A stretch of 60,000 nucleotides of DNA, taken from contig JBBHKE010000409.1 of assembly GCA_037447655.1 (NCBI GenBank), forward strand, positions 241,616-301,615. The letters are read 5' to 3'. The stretch's first letter is position 1; each line of letters starts with the position of its first letter. The position numbers and the translations under genes were made by a program. Below the pieces are notes generated by a model. That model made no database searches, was not told the origin of the DNA, and saw nothing but the letters and a program-made list of their open reading frames with translations. Of the stretch, positions 22,561 through 34,550 are shown piece by piece. Source of the DNA: Zygnema cylindricum (lineage: Eukaryota; Streptophyta; Zygnematophyceae; Zygnematales; Zygnemataceae).

Positions 22561-24205
22561 TACAGTACAGTACAGTATTATGTGTGAAAAGACCATCCCC
22601 TCATTTGTTTCTGGCTATGTTTTTGAAAAGTTTTACATTTTATTTTTCTGCCCAAGACCAGAATCAGTAAACATGTGCGGTCAAACGAACGTCCGAATAT
22701 CTGAGCTGGACCTTGGGAGATTTCCTCGATATTTTTCCCAGTATCTTGGAACCAGAAACTTACGAAAGATCCTGCCGTACACATTTACCAACGTTCACAC
22801 TTACATGCGTACGGTGGTGGTGGAGTAAACATCATGGAAAAGGTTCAAACTACGTTAATGTTACCGAGGGCGTTACGGTGCGACTATGTAGTCAATCATG
22901 TTTTGTCAAATTTACACGTCAATCGCGTTTTGTACTTTGATAGTTTCACCATCGCGTTTTTGATAAAAAAACCTTTTTTTTTTTTTCTGTAGAGCGTCAA
23001 CAAAAGATGAGGGAGAGGGGGGGGGGGAGGGAGGGGGAGAGGGGAGGGAGAGGGAGGGGAGGTCGTACACAATTGGCATACATTCAACCTCTTTTCTATT
23101 TTTTGGAAAAATATCTAGTGTAGGTTATTGTTGAGCTGATTCTGTTTCGCATATGTTTTTATGAATATACAATTTGTATGATTGGCCGTTTCTAAATATC
23201 CAATCGCCGATATACTTCATTGTTAGAATACTGGATTTTTTCAAGAAGCTTGGAACATACTTGGAAGCAGCAGTGTGAACGATTTGTTTGTCTTTTGTGA
23301 ACATTTTGTTCATCTTTTGTGAACGCTTTATTCATCTTTTAAGAAGATTTGTTCCTTTTTTTATGGACTCGTGGAAAACAAAAGATGAGAAACAAGAAAA
23401 GTGCAATAACTTCATGTTGTAATGGTTGATCCTTGAATAGCCAAGGAGGGGGCTCCGATAACTTCTTTCTGGAACTGCTTATGTTGGGCATCTGGAGCAG
23501 CAGAAGTTCTTGAAATGAGAAATGTTGACTTTGCAAACAATCAGGACATAATTAACGTTTTTTTGTGCGGTGAACCAACTAAATTTAGATTTTGATGGAC
23601 AGTTCCAAGTGCTCCAGCAAATAGGACAAAAAAGTACCAAAGCTTCCTCAAAAAGTTTAACACTGTTTTGAGAATGAGATTTTCATGGACAATGCTTCAA
23701 CAGATAGCATTACAACTCAACGGCTTTTTGGTGGAAACAGATGATGCGAAAGACCGAAAAAACAAAAAAAGAGGAATGCATTTGTCACCTATAAGAAGAT
23801 ATTTGTGAGTCTAAAGAACCTATGCAAAAAATAGCTTTTGTGGGCCATTCATATGAGCCACTTACGAGAATTAGCGAGTGAATTATCGCCATTCACACAA
23901 TATATAGGTAAAATATTTTGAGTATCACATTAGAGAAGTATTAGTTGATCATACTGAGATGCTGAACTTGCTAATTAGTTTAAATTCACAACTTTCAATG
24001 TGAATTTAGAGTTCTTAGAAATCTGCACAAGTGTAGAGTCATAATAAACACTACGGTTACATGAGGTAGTCATAAATATGAACTAGGGTTGTTGTAAAGT
24101 TGTCAATCTGATACCAGTAAATCCTTGACGATCGGATTAGTGTGAATTTACGTTTACGTTCGGATCTACATTAGGTAAATCTCATAATTAAAACGGTTTC
24201 CAGAA
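22561..24205. other. Spacer between the MPDU1 copies
   Basis: Mostly unassigned AT-rich DNA. It includes a G-rich run at 23010-23062. Short ORFs have no family character. Confidence 0.5.
23010..23062 (+). repeat. G-run tract, potential G-quadruplex
   Basis: At least six runs of three or more G occur within 53 bp, including a G11 run around 23017-23027. Confidence 0.85.
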
Positions 24206-24540
24206 TACACCGCTAATCGTCATTTAGTGTTAAAAGCTTTTACCACTTAATACACCTTTTCTCCGTGCTGTTCGGAGCAGCACTTCTTTCCTTTTCGCTG
24301 ATTTATCGCCGTGCGCCCTCCTGCCTTTGTCGCGCGCATTACGACGTCCGAAACACAGCAGCGAACTAAAAAGCTTCCGCTACTTTTTCGGCGCGCCTTC
24401 GTCACTTGTCAGATTGTCAATTCCAAAAAAAAAAGGAATCTTCACCTTCCTATTGGTGGTCTCCAATTGACAATCCGACAAGTGTGTGCACTGGGAAAAT
24501 ATGTTTTTAAGTGGCGAAAAAAACTTTAACAACGATGTAG
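24206..24540. mobile_element. Small inverted-repeat element with a GC-rich internal insert
   Basis: It starts TACACCGCTAATCGTCATTT and ends near AACGATGTAGCGG. The internal arms (CTTGTCAGATTGTCAATT and AATTGACAATCCGACAAG) are intact. About 130 bp of GC-rich sequence (24270-24400) sits between the conserved TCTCCGTGC and ACTTGTCAGATTG blocks, which are adjacent in other copies. The right end coincides with the left border of MPDU1 duplication copy 2. Confidence 0.7.
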
Positions 24541-27500
24541 CGGCAGTATTTGCACTATTTACATTAAAAGCTTGAAATCCTTCTCCTGAGATCCAATATC
24601 TTCTTCTTTATGTGCATAAGATGGTCCCTGCAAGGTAAAAGAACAAAGATTTTAATATTATGAGAAACGAGCAGAACTAAAAAAGTTAGAAGTTGTGATG
24701 TGTTTATATATATATGTGCATTATCACCTTCCTTGATTCTTGATATTTAATCAAGTCTTTTCTTTTTCCTGCTCAAAAAAACCTATTCTACCATTTTTGA
24801 CAAATATATAAGAGTCCTCTTCTCGTTTAAAAAATACATGCCTAAGAAACATCTTGCAAAATAAATTCGGCGTCACTCTCATCGCTAGTGACATAGCCAG
24901 TATTCGCTACTTCACTTTTTTCTCCTTCTCCACGTTTTTTGAGATTCTTGAGCCATAAAGAAGTATCTGCGCCAAAAGTGTTCCATTGCAAAACACTCCT
25001 AAAAGATTGCCCACAACCACTGAAAGTGGAGTCAAGGAGTTTCCCCTTGTCAATATAGAAACTCTGTTAGAACTGCCTAAGACGCTAGTATTCGATAAAC
25101 TTACTAATCTTACTGCAAAAATGCACTACGACCATCGCTGTTCATGTTAATAGCATTTATTTGGTCGCATCTTCTTTCTGATCAGCTAACATAATTATTA
25201 ATGCTGATAATTATTCAAGTAAGTGGGAAAAAATCGACTCATCACCCGCAAATCAGTATTATCAACACTTCGCTTTACTACTAATTCCTGTACACTAATA
25301 GCAGTGAGCAGTGTGCAATACATTTCAAGCCGCAAGGCGACTTCTGAACCGCATATAATTCACTTGCCTCACATTTCAACATAAAACATTCAAAATAATC
25401 ACTTTATCTCATTATTTTATAACATCTAACGGACTTCCCGTCATTTTAAGTCCTAATTCAACTGCTAAACTTACCAAAAACTTCTAACAACGCTTCGACT
25501 GAGCTATTTTTTAAACCACACAGTCATCCAAAGGCATACCAGTAGCCTGGAAAAGGAAACAAAAGAGACAAAACGGAACTTGGAAACACTGTAAGACGGT
25601 GTTTCCAGACACAAGTTCAGTTACTAAACTTCCTTCAAAATGAATGACCAAACACAAATCTTGGAAGGTATAACGGTAGAGAAAAAACAAAAGAGAACCT
25701 TCAATAGCACTTGCATAGCTGAAAAAAGAAAGCAACACAGACAGACTTCAAATCCTCTTTTTGAAGTAGAAAAAGGATACTAGTGATTGGGGCCTTCTCT
25801 TGTATGGATGTAAATGACCTTGCTGCAACCAAAATTCAGAATAACCTCATAAGTTCCTGACTAACTTGACTTGTCCAAATTAAAGCCTATCCAGACTACA
25901 TTGGAACCTCAGGGATGTTAAAAATAAATATCTTTTTGTTACATGTTTGAACAAAACAATACCAAAGAAGTACCAAAAAGGTACAAATCTCGGGCAACTT
26001 CATGTCCGGATAACTTTTGATTGATAGCCCCCAATTCAAAGAAATAAAAGCCACTAATTCGGCGACAAAGGTAGTGTCACGGAAAAGTGTCAACTGCATA
26101 TTTTGCAGACAAACACTAAACATAGTTAATGAAACATATACCATCCAGTACAGGTAAATCAATATAAATAACTTATAATTCACATGGAAAGAACTCACCA
26201 AGACAAGAAGCGAAATTCATGAAGGTGGTGGCAAGGCTAAGCTGTCCTGTGCTCTTTGACTGGACATAAAGTAAAAGGAAAGACGAGAAGTTATCAAGAA
26301 TTTGCTTTATTGAAGACATCAACAGCAAAAGCTGGAGAATGAAAAAGGTAGACATGTTCATTTATGCATATGAATATTTGAGTCACGTGAAGTATGTTTC
26401 ACTATTTCTAATAATCTAGACACTATGTAACATAAATACTCTAATCACTATGTTTCAAATGAAAGAAAATACCTAGAAGAACACTGGACAGGTGGATATA
26501 AAAAGCTCATAAACTGATAACCACAGAAGTTACACTCCCTTAACTATGACAAAGTTTCTGTTGTCTAAAGCTCTCGAGAACTCTACGGATATTTCAACAA
26601 TTAATACATTATTGGAGAGTAAAATTATAGCAATAGTTTGACCACATTTGTGGAATCCTTGACAATGTAAAAAGGGCTGTCTGGCCAGCCTGCACATAAG
26701 AAAGTTAAAAAAAAAAAAAAAAAACTTTGTGAAAAAAAAAAATACACAGGTCAGCCAACATTGCGAATATCTATAAATATCACTTTTGTGTATCAAATTT
26801 TTAAGTGGATTTCTTACAGGGTAGGTGTGTGAAAAAAAAAAATTATGATTCTGGCAATGACATTGTTCTGAAATTTGTTTTCTAACTATCCGATGAAACA
26901 CCTGGATATACACTTCTAAAAAACATAAAGCTAATCACTATGCGACATGTGGACTGAAATTTTTTCTTCCTTTTCCATGTTGTTCCTTTTCCATATAAAG
27001 CTGGAGGCTTGAACCTCTGAGGACAAGCGTGACCATATTCTGTACTAGAGACAAATCTAAATCTTGAAAATATAGTCAGAACAAAAGAATTCACTGCTTT
27101 CGAGTCAGGACAGAAAAATTAGCTTCTTTCCAAGCAAATGAGGATCATTGACTGGCTCAACTTGTGACCTTCAACTTCCTCAAAGCACTAGGAGATTCCC
27201 ATCCAGAGTGACATTAACACGATAGAAAAGCACTTACATAAAGGGTGTCATAAACCTTGACATCCAGTTTTCCACTGAGTAATACTGGGGCTATAGCCGT
27301 GTATCTGGAAAAGGAAAGAGGTTAAGGATATCTAAGTTACAATTAATAAGCTTTTAATTCCTTGAATAGCATCTAGAAAAATGCCAGAAGAAAAAAATGC
27401 CTTCTTTCACACGGAATCCTATATTGAAAAAACTGTAATAAAAGGAATAACACTAAACAATGAAGCTATTCCTCTAAAATGAATACTATTTAATGGCAGT

Positions 27501-29440
27501 GTTAGTGGGGGTTGTATTAAAGCCTTCAGTAGTGACAGAATTTAAGAAAAGGATACAATACTGCCTTCAGCCAGAGCATTGGTCCACGGCGTGGAGAGTA
27601 ATAATATAGAAGGAAAACCAATATAAGCGCTGTTCATACACACACAACTTAATTTAGCATCGGTGTGTAAAATTGTTGGTGCTTGCAACATTAAGTGCAG
27701 CATTGTCAAATCCACTACGATGACATTGCTGGCCGCTGTTCACTTTCAATTTGCCAGTTACAAATTTCAACTTCACATTTTGTTCCCGGATATCGCATTT
27801 GTCATACTATTAACCAAGCTTCAACCACAGTTAAGCACAAAAAAAAAATGTGATGGATACCCATAGAAGATATAAAAGATTATCTTGTTCTAAAGTCAGT
27901 GATAAACAACATATATAAAGAAGTTTAGCAAAGAATCTCTCCAGCTTATGAATTTAAACTCCACAATTGGATGACAAGATGCAAGAAATCTGCGCTTTTC
28001 GTCCCTCTGTGAATTATTTCAAATACGTATTTGTTAACACAACCTGAGTTGACAGACTCTCTTAAGCCTCATCTTGTACCTTGTACAACTAAAAACAGAA
28101 ACTTTCCAAAAGCGGAGAATGGAAGCTGCTTAAAGAAGCAATATGATAAAGCAATGGTGTATCCAACCAGCTCTATCTCAAAGGAGGGCACACTGAGGCC
28201 CTGGACACTCTGGCTTCTAAGGATGATAAGAATCTGTTTGCAAACAGCATATCCACCAAAAACAAGATATAAAAAACCATTTTTGAGGAATTATGTGATC
28301 TGCGATGATGAAAGCAGAAGAAAGGATGTCCACAATGGCCAGAAAATAGCAGCCACTCACTATTCTTTTGAAAATGCAATTAAGAACTTTCAAGACTGAA
28401 TAAAAAAATTGCGCAATCACTAAGAGTACCGATTAACAAAATTCAGTCCGGAATAGGCCGAGCAATGCGTGGCAAACAGATTCATTAGTCAAAGCACCAA
28501 TGACTTATTTGTGACTAAATTTGTGATTTAGTTCACGACTATGACGACCGCCGAAAATTTTCTAAATTTTTTTATTCAATTGCTTACTTGAGGAAGTTTC
28601 ACAATGGTTGATGCAGTGATGATGGTATATCCAATAACCTTTGCAAAGAGTGTAAAAAAACAATCCTTGTCAGGAAGTTCGTACTTGCTGAAAGAATCGA
28701 TCACACAAGTAAGATTCATTCCCGCAATAACCGAATTCATTTTGTTAATTTTCTGCACAAATCCAAACTTCCAATTTTTTCTTTCTTAAGCTTGCTATTA
28801 TTTAAATGAGAAAAACCCAAGGTTTTCATAAGAGAGATACGCTCCGAGACAGAAATACTGCAGCAGGCATTTGTAATTTTTAAATTGGAAACAGGAGAAA
28901 TCACTCTTGCTATCCCTGAGATCGAAGATCATGCTTTGCATTCTATATTGTTGCAAGAAAAGGTCAGGCAACAAGACACTCTTCCAGAAGAGACAGAGGT
29001 AAGGGAGGGAAGCTTTTGCTGTTGAAGCAACATAACAGGTAAAGATGCTCTTTACATGGCCAAAGTGGCAAGCATCTTTGAAGCCATGAACTCCACTGCT
29101 TTTACTTTATACAGTTGTGAAATTTGAATTTTCCAGCATGTTTCGCCACGGAATGTTGATTCACATTTCACACGCGAGAAATAAGTTGGAAAAGCTTTAT
29201 GTGGTAATCCAGTACTATACGCGTATTTTAAGGTTTTTTTTAATTTTTTACCACATTATACGGTTATTTTAAGATAAAGCACGTGTATAATAGAAGGTAA
29301 CACATATAGCGTTTCCGATTGTTCTCACACATTTGAACTACGTGCTGATTGGATGATACTTTAATGGTCAAAAGCCTATGGGGGTCATTCCACCTGTGCG
29401 GATCTAATTTTGTACATGTGCAAGTCCTTGGATCGTCTTA
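24530..29440. repeat. Tandem segmental duplication, copy 2 (MPDU1 unit)
   Basis: Direct repeat of about 17270-22040. Relative to copy 1 it carries an extra ~180 bp near 25545-25730 inside the intron before the last exon, and many small differences. Confidence 0.88.
24907..29033 (-). pseudogene. MPDU1-like, copy 2 (decaying duplicate)
   Basis: Homologous exons lie at 28588-29033, 28080-28233, 27557-27629, 27238-27304, about 26630-26689, 26199-26259 and 24907-25112. Exons 2, 3, 4, 6 and 7 are open with good splice sites, and the KKVK terminus is kept. The first exon has an in-frame stop soon after the start, created where 9 nt are missing relative to copy 1. Two more stops follow near 28805. 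The donor of exon 5 is lost: copy 1 has TATTCT then GTGAG, while copy 2 reads on into AT-rich sequence and a stop. A shortened protein could start at an internal Met (28758), but the lost donor would still break it. I call it a pseudogene; transcription is not excluded. Confidence 0.82.
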
Positions 29441-29885
29441 AAAAAGATAACACGTCGTGTCAATGAACTGTTTCTCACTGCGGTTTAGTGCGATCGTAAT
29501 ATATGCTGTAAACTACGAAAAAATTACCTCTCCCTTCTTTTGCGTATGTTGCACACAAGAAATCTTTATGATTAGTTGATTACATTCATATGCAAAGAGG
29601 CGAAAATAGCAATAAAGTAAAGGTGAAAATAGATCCAAACTACATTACCGAATCTAAGTGTAAACTTAATTCTTCACCCTGAACTAAAGATTATTGTTCA
29701 GTTGCTTCTAGCATAAAATTTCTAGAACAAGTTTTCTTTTAGTATGTTAATTTTATTCAGAAAATCACAATCATGGTAATAGTACTTCTAGGAAAATTGG
29801 AGCTAGCTGAGCGTCTTCACATTTTATTTGTATTCCAACAGTGAAAACTAATTCTGTAAAATAGTTTTGAATCCGCCATTCAGAA
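29441..29885. other. Intergenic / presumed promoter of the small gene at 29886
   Basis: AT-rich sequence upstream of the ATG at 29886, with no distinct element recognised. Confidence 0.4.
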
Positions 29886-31759
29886 ATGGAAGAAGAGAGC
29901 TGGGGTAAGACTTGCGCTGAGCAAAATTTTATGAACAACTTTTGTTCCTACCTTCAGAATGCTGACTCTTTCTGAATTTATTTGAATCTTACTGTATATA
30001 TTTGTTGCACCGCAAAATGAATAAGAACATCATGTTAAAGTAGAGCTCTTGCCTTGTTCAGAAATACTTTTTGCCTTAGTTATTGTTTTTGAAATGTTGC
30101 TTTCCAAATATGATTCGTGAATTCAATTGTTGTGAGATTTCTAGTGAGGGTTAGCTGAAAGTAACTCATTTTTATACTCTTTTAGAATAAGAATGTGTAC
30201 GCTTTTACCGGCTATACTGGCCAGTAGTCATTGTAATCGTACAGAAAAATGTACTTCATCTATTAAGCCGGAAATTCATGAACAGCGAGAAGACAAACTA
30301 TGTTTGTGTTCTGGTATTGCAGCACAGAATCTCGTTTGCAATACGTTCCATGTGATTAGAAATCAGTTAATCCTTTCGGCGATGATACAAACAATCTCTG
30401 TCATGTTGACATTGCTATAGTTTGACAAACGTGTGAGATGCTGTACCTTGTTCATTGAATTTTAAAGTTACATTTGGACATTTTATTGTAATTACTATTA
30501 TGGCAATAAGCAACTTGAATTTGCGCTGTCATCTTGAGACTGCCAATGTTACGGTAACGACAAATTTATAAGGTGTTTTACCCTGTTAATTTATAAGGAA
30601 CATTTCAGCATTACATTTTGATTACTATTAATTTGCATTTGCAGATGCCGACGACTTCCAAATTCCTGAAGTCAAAAAGGAGGTTTTGGCCAATAATGGA
30701 GCATCATCAGCTCTAAAAAAAGAGAACCATAATGTTGTTGACTCTGAGATACCACGCGTAAGTTTTGCAAAATAGTATATTGAACTCTCAATTTGACCAA
30801 AAGGAAAGTGGCATGCAATTTCAGAAGAAGCAAGCCTCTCTCCCTCTCCCTCTCCCTCTCCCTCTCCCTCTCCCTCTCCCTCTCCCTTCCTTCTTCCCCT
30901 CCCTCCCTTCCGTTCCCTCCATCCCTTCCATTCCTTCCCTCCTTCCTTTTCTGTTCATGGTGAGTAAGTTGGTGGAATGGAGGTGTTTTGTCTTTTTCTG
31001 GATGCTGCTGTAGTACAAGATTGTAATTATGCTGGAAAAGTTTTGTTTGCAAGGGAACATAAGCTTATGAGTTTATCGATAAGCTTATTAATGCATCTAT
31101 TGATAAACCGAGTATATTGTTTGATTGGCAATAGTCATTGATTGTATCGCTATTTTATGGTTTGATTTCTGTATCATTATGTTATTACGTATCTTATACC
31201 AGTATAGTGATACATTTGGCAATAAATCATCAATCGAATCCCTTATTTATGGATCGATCTGTATCATTTCAGGAGTATATTGTTACATTTACTGTGTGTA
31301 TCGTCACATTCTGCAGTAGATTGTCGACTGTATTACTATTTTATGCATCATTTTGGCTTCAGCAGGAAGTCAAGCAAGGCTAATGAGTGCTTATCGATGA
31401 CTGTTTTAATATTCTGAGTATATTGAAACAATTTGCGATTAATCATTACGTTAATGCATCATATTGATACATCTTGCGATACATTATCACTAATAAATGC
31501 ATCGTTTTGGTTTTTGCAGGAAACCAAGGAACAGACGTCCTCTCAAACAGCAAAGCCTATAGGACGCAAGCAGCGGTTGAAGGCAGCTTTGAGATCCGCC
31601 GACTCTAAGGGTCCCTCTCAGAGTAGAGAGGACAAGGTGGCCACTCTTCAGGATTTGATGGGAGTGTCTTTGTCGCATCCTTCTCGTAATGGAAAACATC
31701 AGGAGTGGCTCGATCCTCATTGCAATGAATCGCAGTTCACAAAAAAGGAGGCTAAATGA
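29886..31759 (+). CDS. Small three-exon protein, function unknown
   Basis: Exons 29886-29904, 30645-30757 and 31520-31759 join in phase to give about 123 residues. The start is ATG followed by an acidic motif, MEEESWDADDFQIP. The middle is Lys/Glu rich, and the end is basic and Ser/Gln rich (GRKQRLKAALRSADSKGP, then LQDLMGVSLSHPSRNGKHQ). The opening resembles the acidic SWDxDxF start of translation initiation factor eIF3j, but the remainder does not match eIF3j and the protein is about half its length. I therefore give no function. Both introns have standard borders. The model rests on phase and composition rather than on homology. Confidence 0.55.
30834..30955. repeat. CTCCCT hexamer microsatellite
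   Basis: Nine or so near-perfect CTCCCT units are followed by degenerate CCCTTCC repeats. The tract lies in the second intron of the small gene. Confidence 0.9.
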
Positions 31760-33767
31760 TGATTTGAAGGATGAGGTTTGTGGAATTTACTCACTCTTCA
31801 CTCGCTCATATTGTCGGTTATTTAACTTCTACAAATCCATCATCCAAGCCTCGAAAATGTCACCCCAATTGTTTTGGTTCCTTTTCTCGAAACTCAGCAC
31901 GTTTATAACTCGTCATCATGGAAACTTTTATTTGAATAAACTAAAATAACACCATGAGGAAAAAGGAAGGAGAAGATTAGCACCAAAAGTATTTCATTGT
32001 TGGCTTAGGCCATATTCTTTTTCTTCCAGTGAAATATTCTTTTTCTTCTATGGAAGTTTTCTGCCTGTCTTTTCACATCGTTTCTACAATCCTCAGTTGT
32101 TGTTTTTACTTTTTTTGCTGCCAGTTTAACAAAGGACGGCAATTCGATATATTTTAATATTTTAAATTTGATACTAGAACCATAGTTTCCTTTGTTCTGC
32201 CCTTGAAAGAGTGCAAGTTGGTGGTATAGTCAAAGACTGTCCTTTGTTTTAAGAAAACTATTTTCTCAGAATATTTACTAATATGGACATCATCACTTTC
32301 GGGGAATTAAAATACAAACTGGGTCTCACTGCTTGTTGAGTAGTGAACGCATTTTTGGTTGTCACAAAAACAAAGTGCTCCTTATACAACTGTCGACATT
32401 GTTCCAATACTTATAAGTTTTCCAGTCCTCTCCTTCGAAGTCTAAACATTGCTTTCCCAAGTGACAGTCGGCACATTGTCTCGTGTGAATAGAGGGTAGC
32501 AAACATAGTCTTTTCGACGACTCTTTGCACACTTAGTCCATGGACTAGTTCCTCCCATGTATGAGATCAATATTAAACTTTATGAACTTACTTTCCAAGT
32601 ACAGGGGAGATTAGCATTCAATGGAAGGAAATTTTTTATTGATTAGCTACTATAGAGTTAGAAAAAACCCTGGCGGTTACATAATGCCCTTTTGCATTGT
32701 TGGCTTCAAAATTGATTCCTTCTGCAATGTGTGAAATTCTTTTAGTACATTTTATCAACAGAGGGAAGAATGTCAAGTTTTGGCTGTTTGTTTGTTTCTA
32801 GTTCTCGGTTTTAGTTGATTTTTCCATTTCTCTCGTTTATATTTTAGATTATGAAACTACAAGTAACTTTTGAATTCCATGGTGGTCTGGAATCTCATAT
32901 GTTACAATATGATACTCAGGAAGTGTAACAGCAGTTAAATAGATGTTTAATCTATACCAGAGCAGAACCGGGGCAACTTCTGAAACACTCAGTAATTGTA
33001 ATGTAACAAAAGCCAGAAACTATGTAGCCAATAAACAAAACTGACTTCGAAGGTTACAAAGGGCTACAAAAACTGGAAGCCAGCAATTTTTAACTTGGAA
33101 GATAGACATTGATATGAAATGACCAGGAATAAAGTATAAGAAAAATTAAATATTAAGCTGTGTTTTTGTAGAAACAACATTAACTTGATTGTCAAGGGAT
33201 GTCAAACATGCTTGAAGTGTGATGTCCAACGGGATAAAATGGTGTGATTAAGGATGTCATTGTGATTAAGGATAACCCTAAAGCATTGAAAATGAACACT
33301 GTACATTGGGGCTCTTTATTGATACGCACAGTCCTCCAAAAAGGGTTGGAGAATAGAAGAGCAAAATAGTCCAAATATTTAATAAAAACAAAAACAATTT
33401 CAGAAATGTGGATGAAAGTCAATTCTCGAACAAGATACACATAGTTGAATGATACTTTTTACAGCACAACCGATAAAACCAAAACATGACAGAGAAACAA
33501 AAAAACCAAAATATGGCAAATAAATCATAACATCAAAACACGACAACTAAACAATTTCTACGAAGTTTAACATCAACATCTTATCTAACACACCACGTTA
33601 ACCTGCATGTAAAATAAGAATTAACAAAATTTTGCCACCAATTCTTTTAAATGATCCAAGTACCTAAACGATTCTTAAAAAACCTTAAAAATTCTTAAGA
33701 AAGCTTAAGAATCCTTAAGAAAAAACCTTATGAACAACATTCTAACCTATCTCCGGTATTTCTTTTT
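31760..33767. other. Intergenic region between convergent genes
   Basis: It holds the 3' flank of the plus-strand small gene and of the minus-strand NAA10 gene. No gene was recognised. Close to NAA10, 33660-33730 is a degenerate CTTAAGAAACCTTAAG-type repeat, probably in its 3' UTR or just beyond. Confidence 0.55.
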
Positions 33768-34121
33768 CTATGTTTTCCCACTACCTGTTCCTTGCCCAGA
33801 AGTCTCCCTACTCTCTCTACTCCCATGTTTCCCTCCACTTTTCCGTACATGGCCGTCCCTCTCCGGGGTTGGAGGAGCGATTATTTTCTCTTCCTTTTCA
33901 TCTCCATCTGTACTATTTTCACCTCCATCTCCTTTTTCTCCTTTTCTTTTACCATGGACCGCTCCATCTTTTTCACTCGAAACCGTCTCTCCCTCTTTAT
34001 CCTTGCTGTTATCGTCAGTTTTCTCCTTATCCTTAGTAAGTTTTTCTGTTCCTACCTTCTCCTTACTTGGTCCATGAGATGAAATCTCCGCCTTCTCTAC
34101 TTTACCATCTGAAATCCCTCC

Positions 34122-34213
<92 letters not shown>

Positions 34214-34492
34214 AGGTTCAATAAATCAAAGTCTTCAAAAGATAATTTAAGAAGGGTCACAAAGGAAAAGAAAAAAGGAAAATCACAGAACACATAACTG
34301 TTCATCGCTCTTAGTGTTAATAAAAATAATTCGATCTCAATGTTTTCCAAAAATAGTGTGGATAACACTATGTAAGAGAGTAGACTACAATCCACCACGT
34401 CTCCCTAAACTAGATTAGTTTTTATACATTCTTTTTTCGCATTTGCCCAAATAACTCCTTTATTAGCGATGGGCGGTGTAGTAGAAGACAAA

Positions 34493-34550
<58 letters not shown>

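Noticed and set aside
30672-31060. Arg/Glu-rich minus-strand ORFs
   Set aside because: They are explained by the CTCCCT microsatellite in an intron.
33730-34082. Three overlapping plus-strand ORFs rich in Ser, Leu, Phe and Pro
   Set aside because: They are the antisense of the last NAA10 coding exon, whose Lys/Glu/Ser-rich tail gives these compositions.
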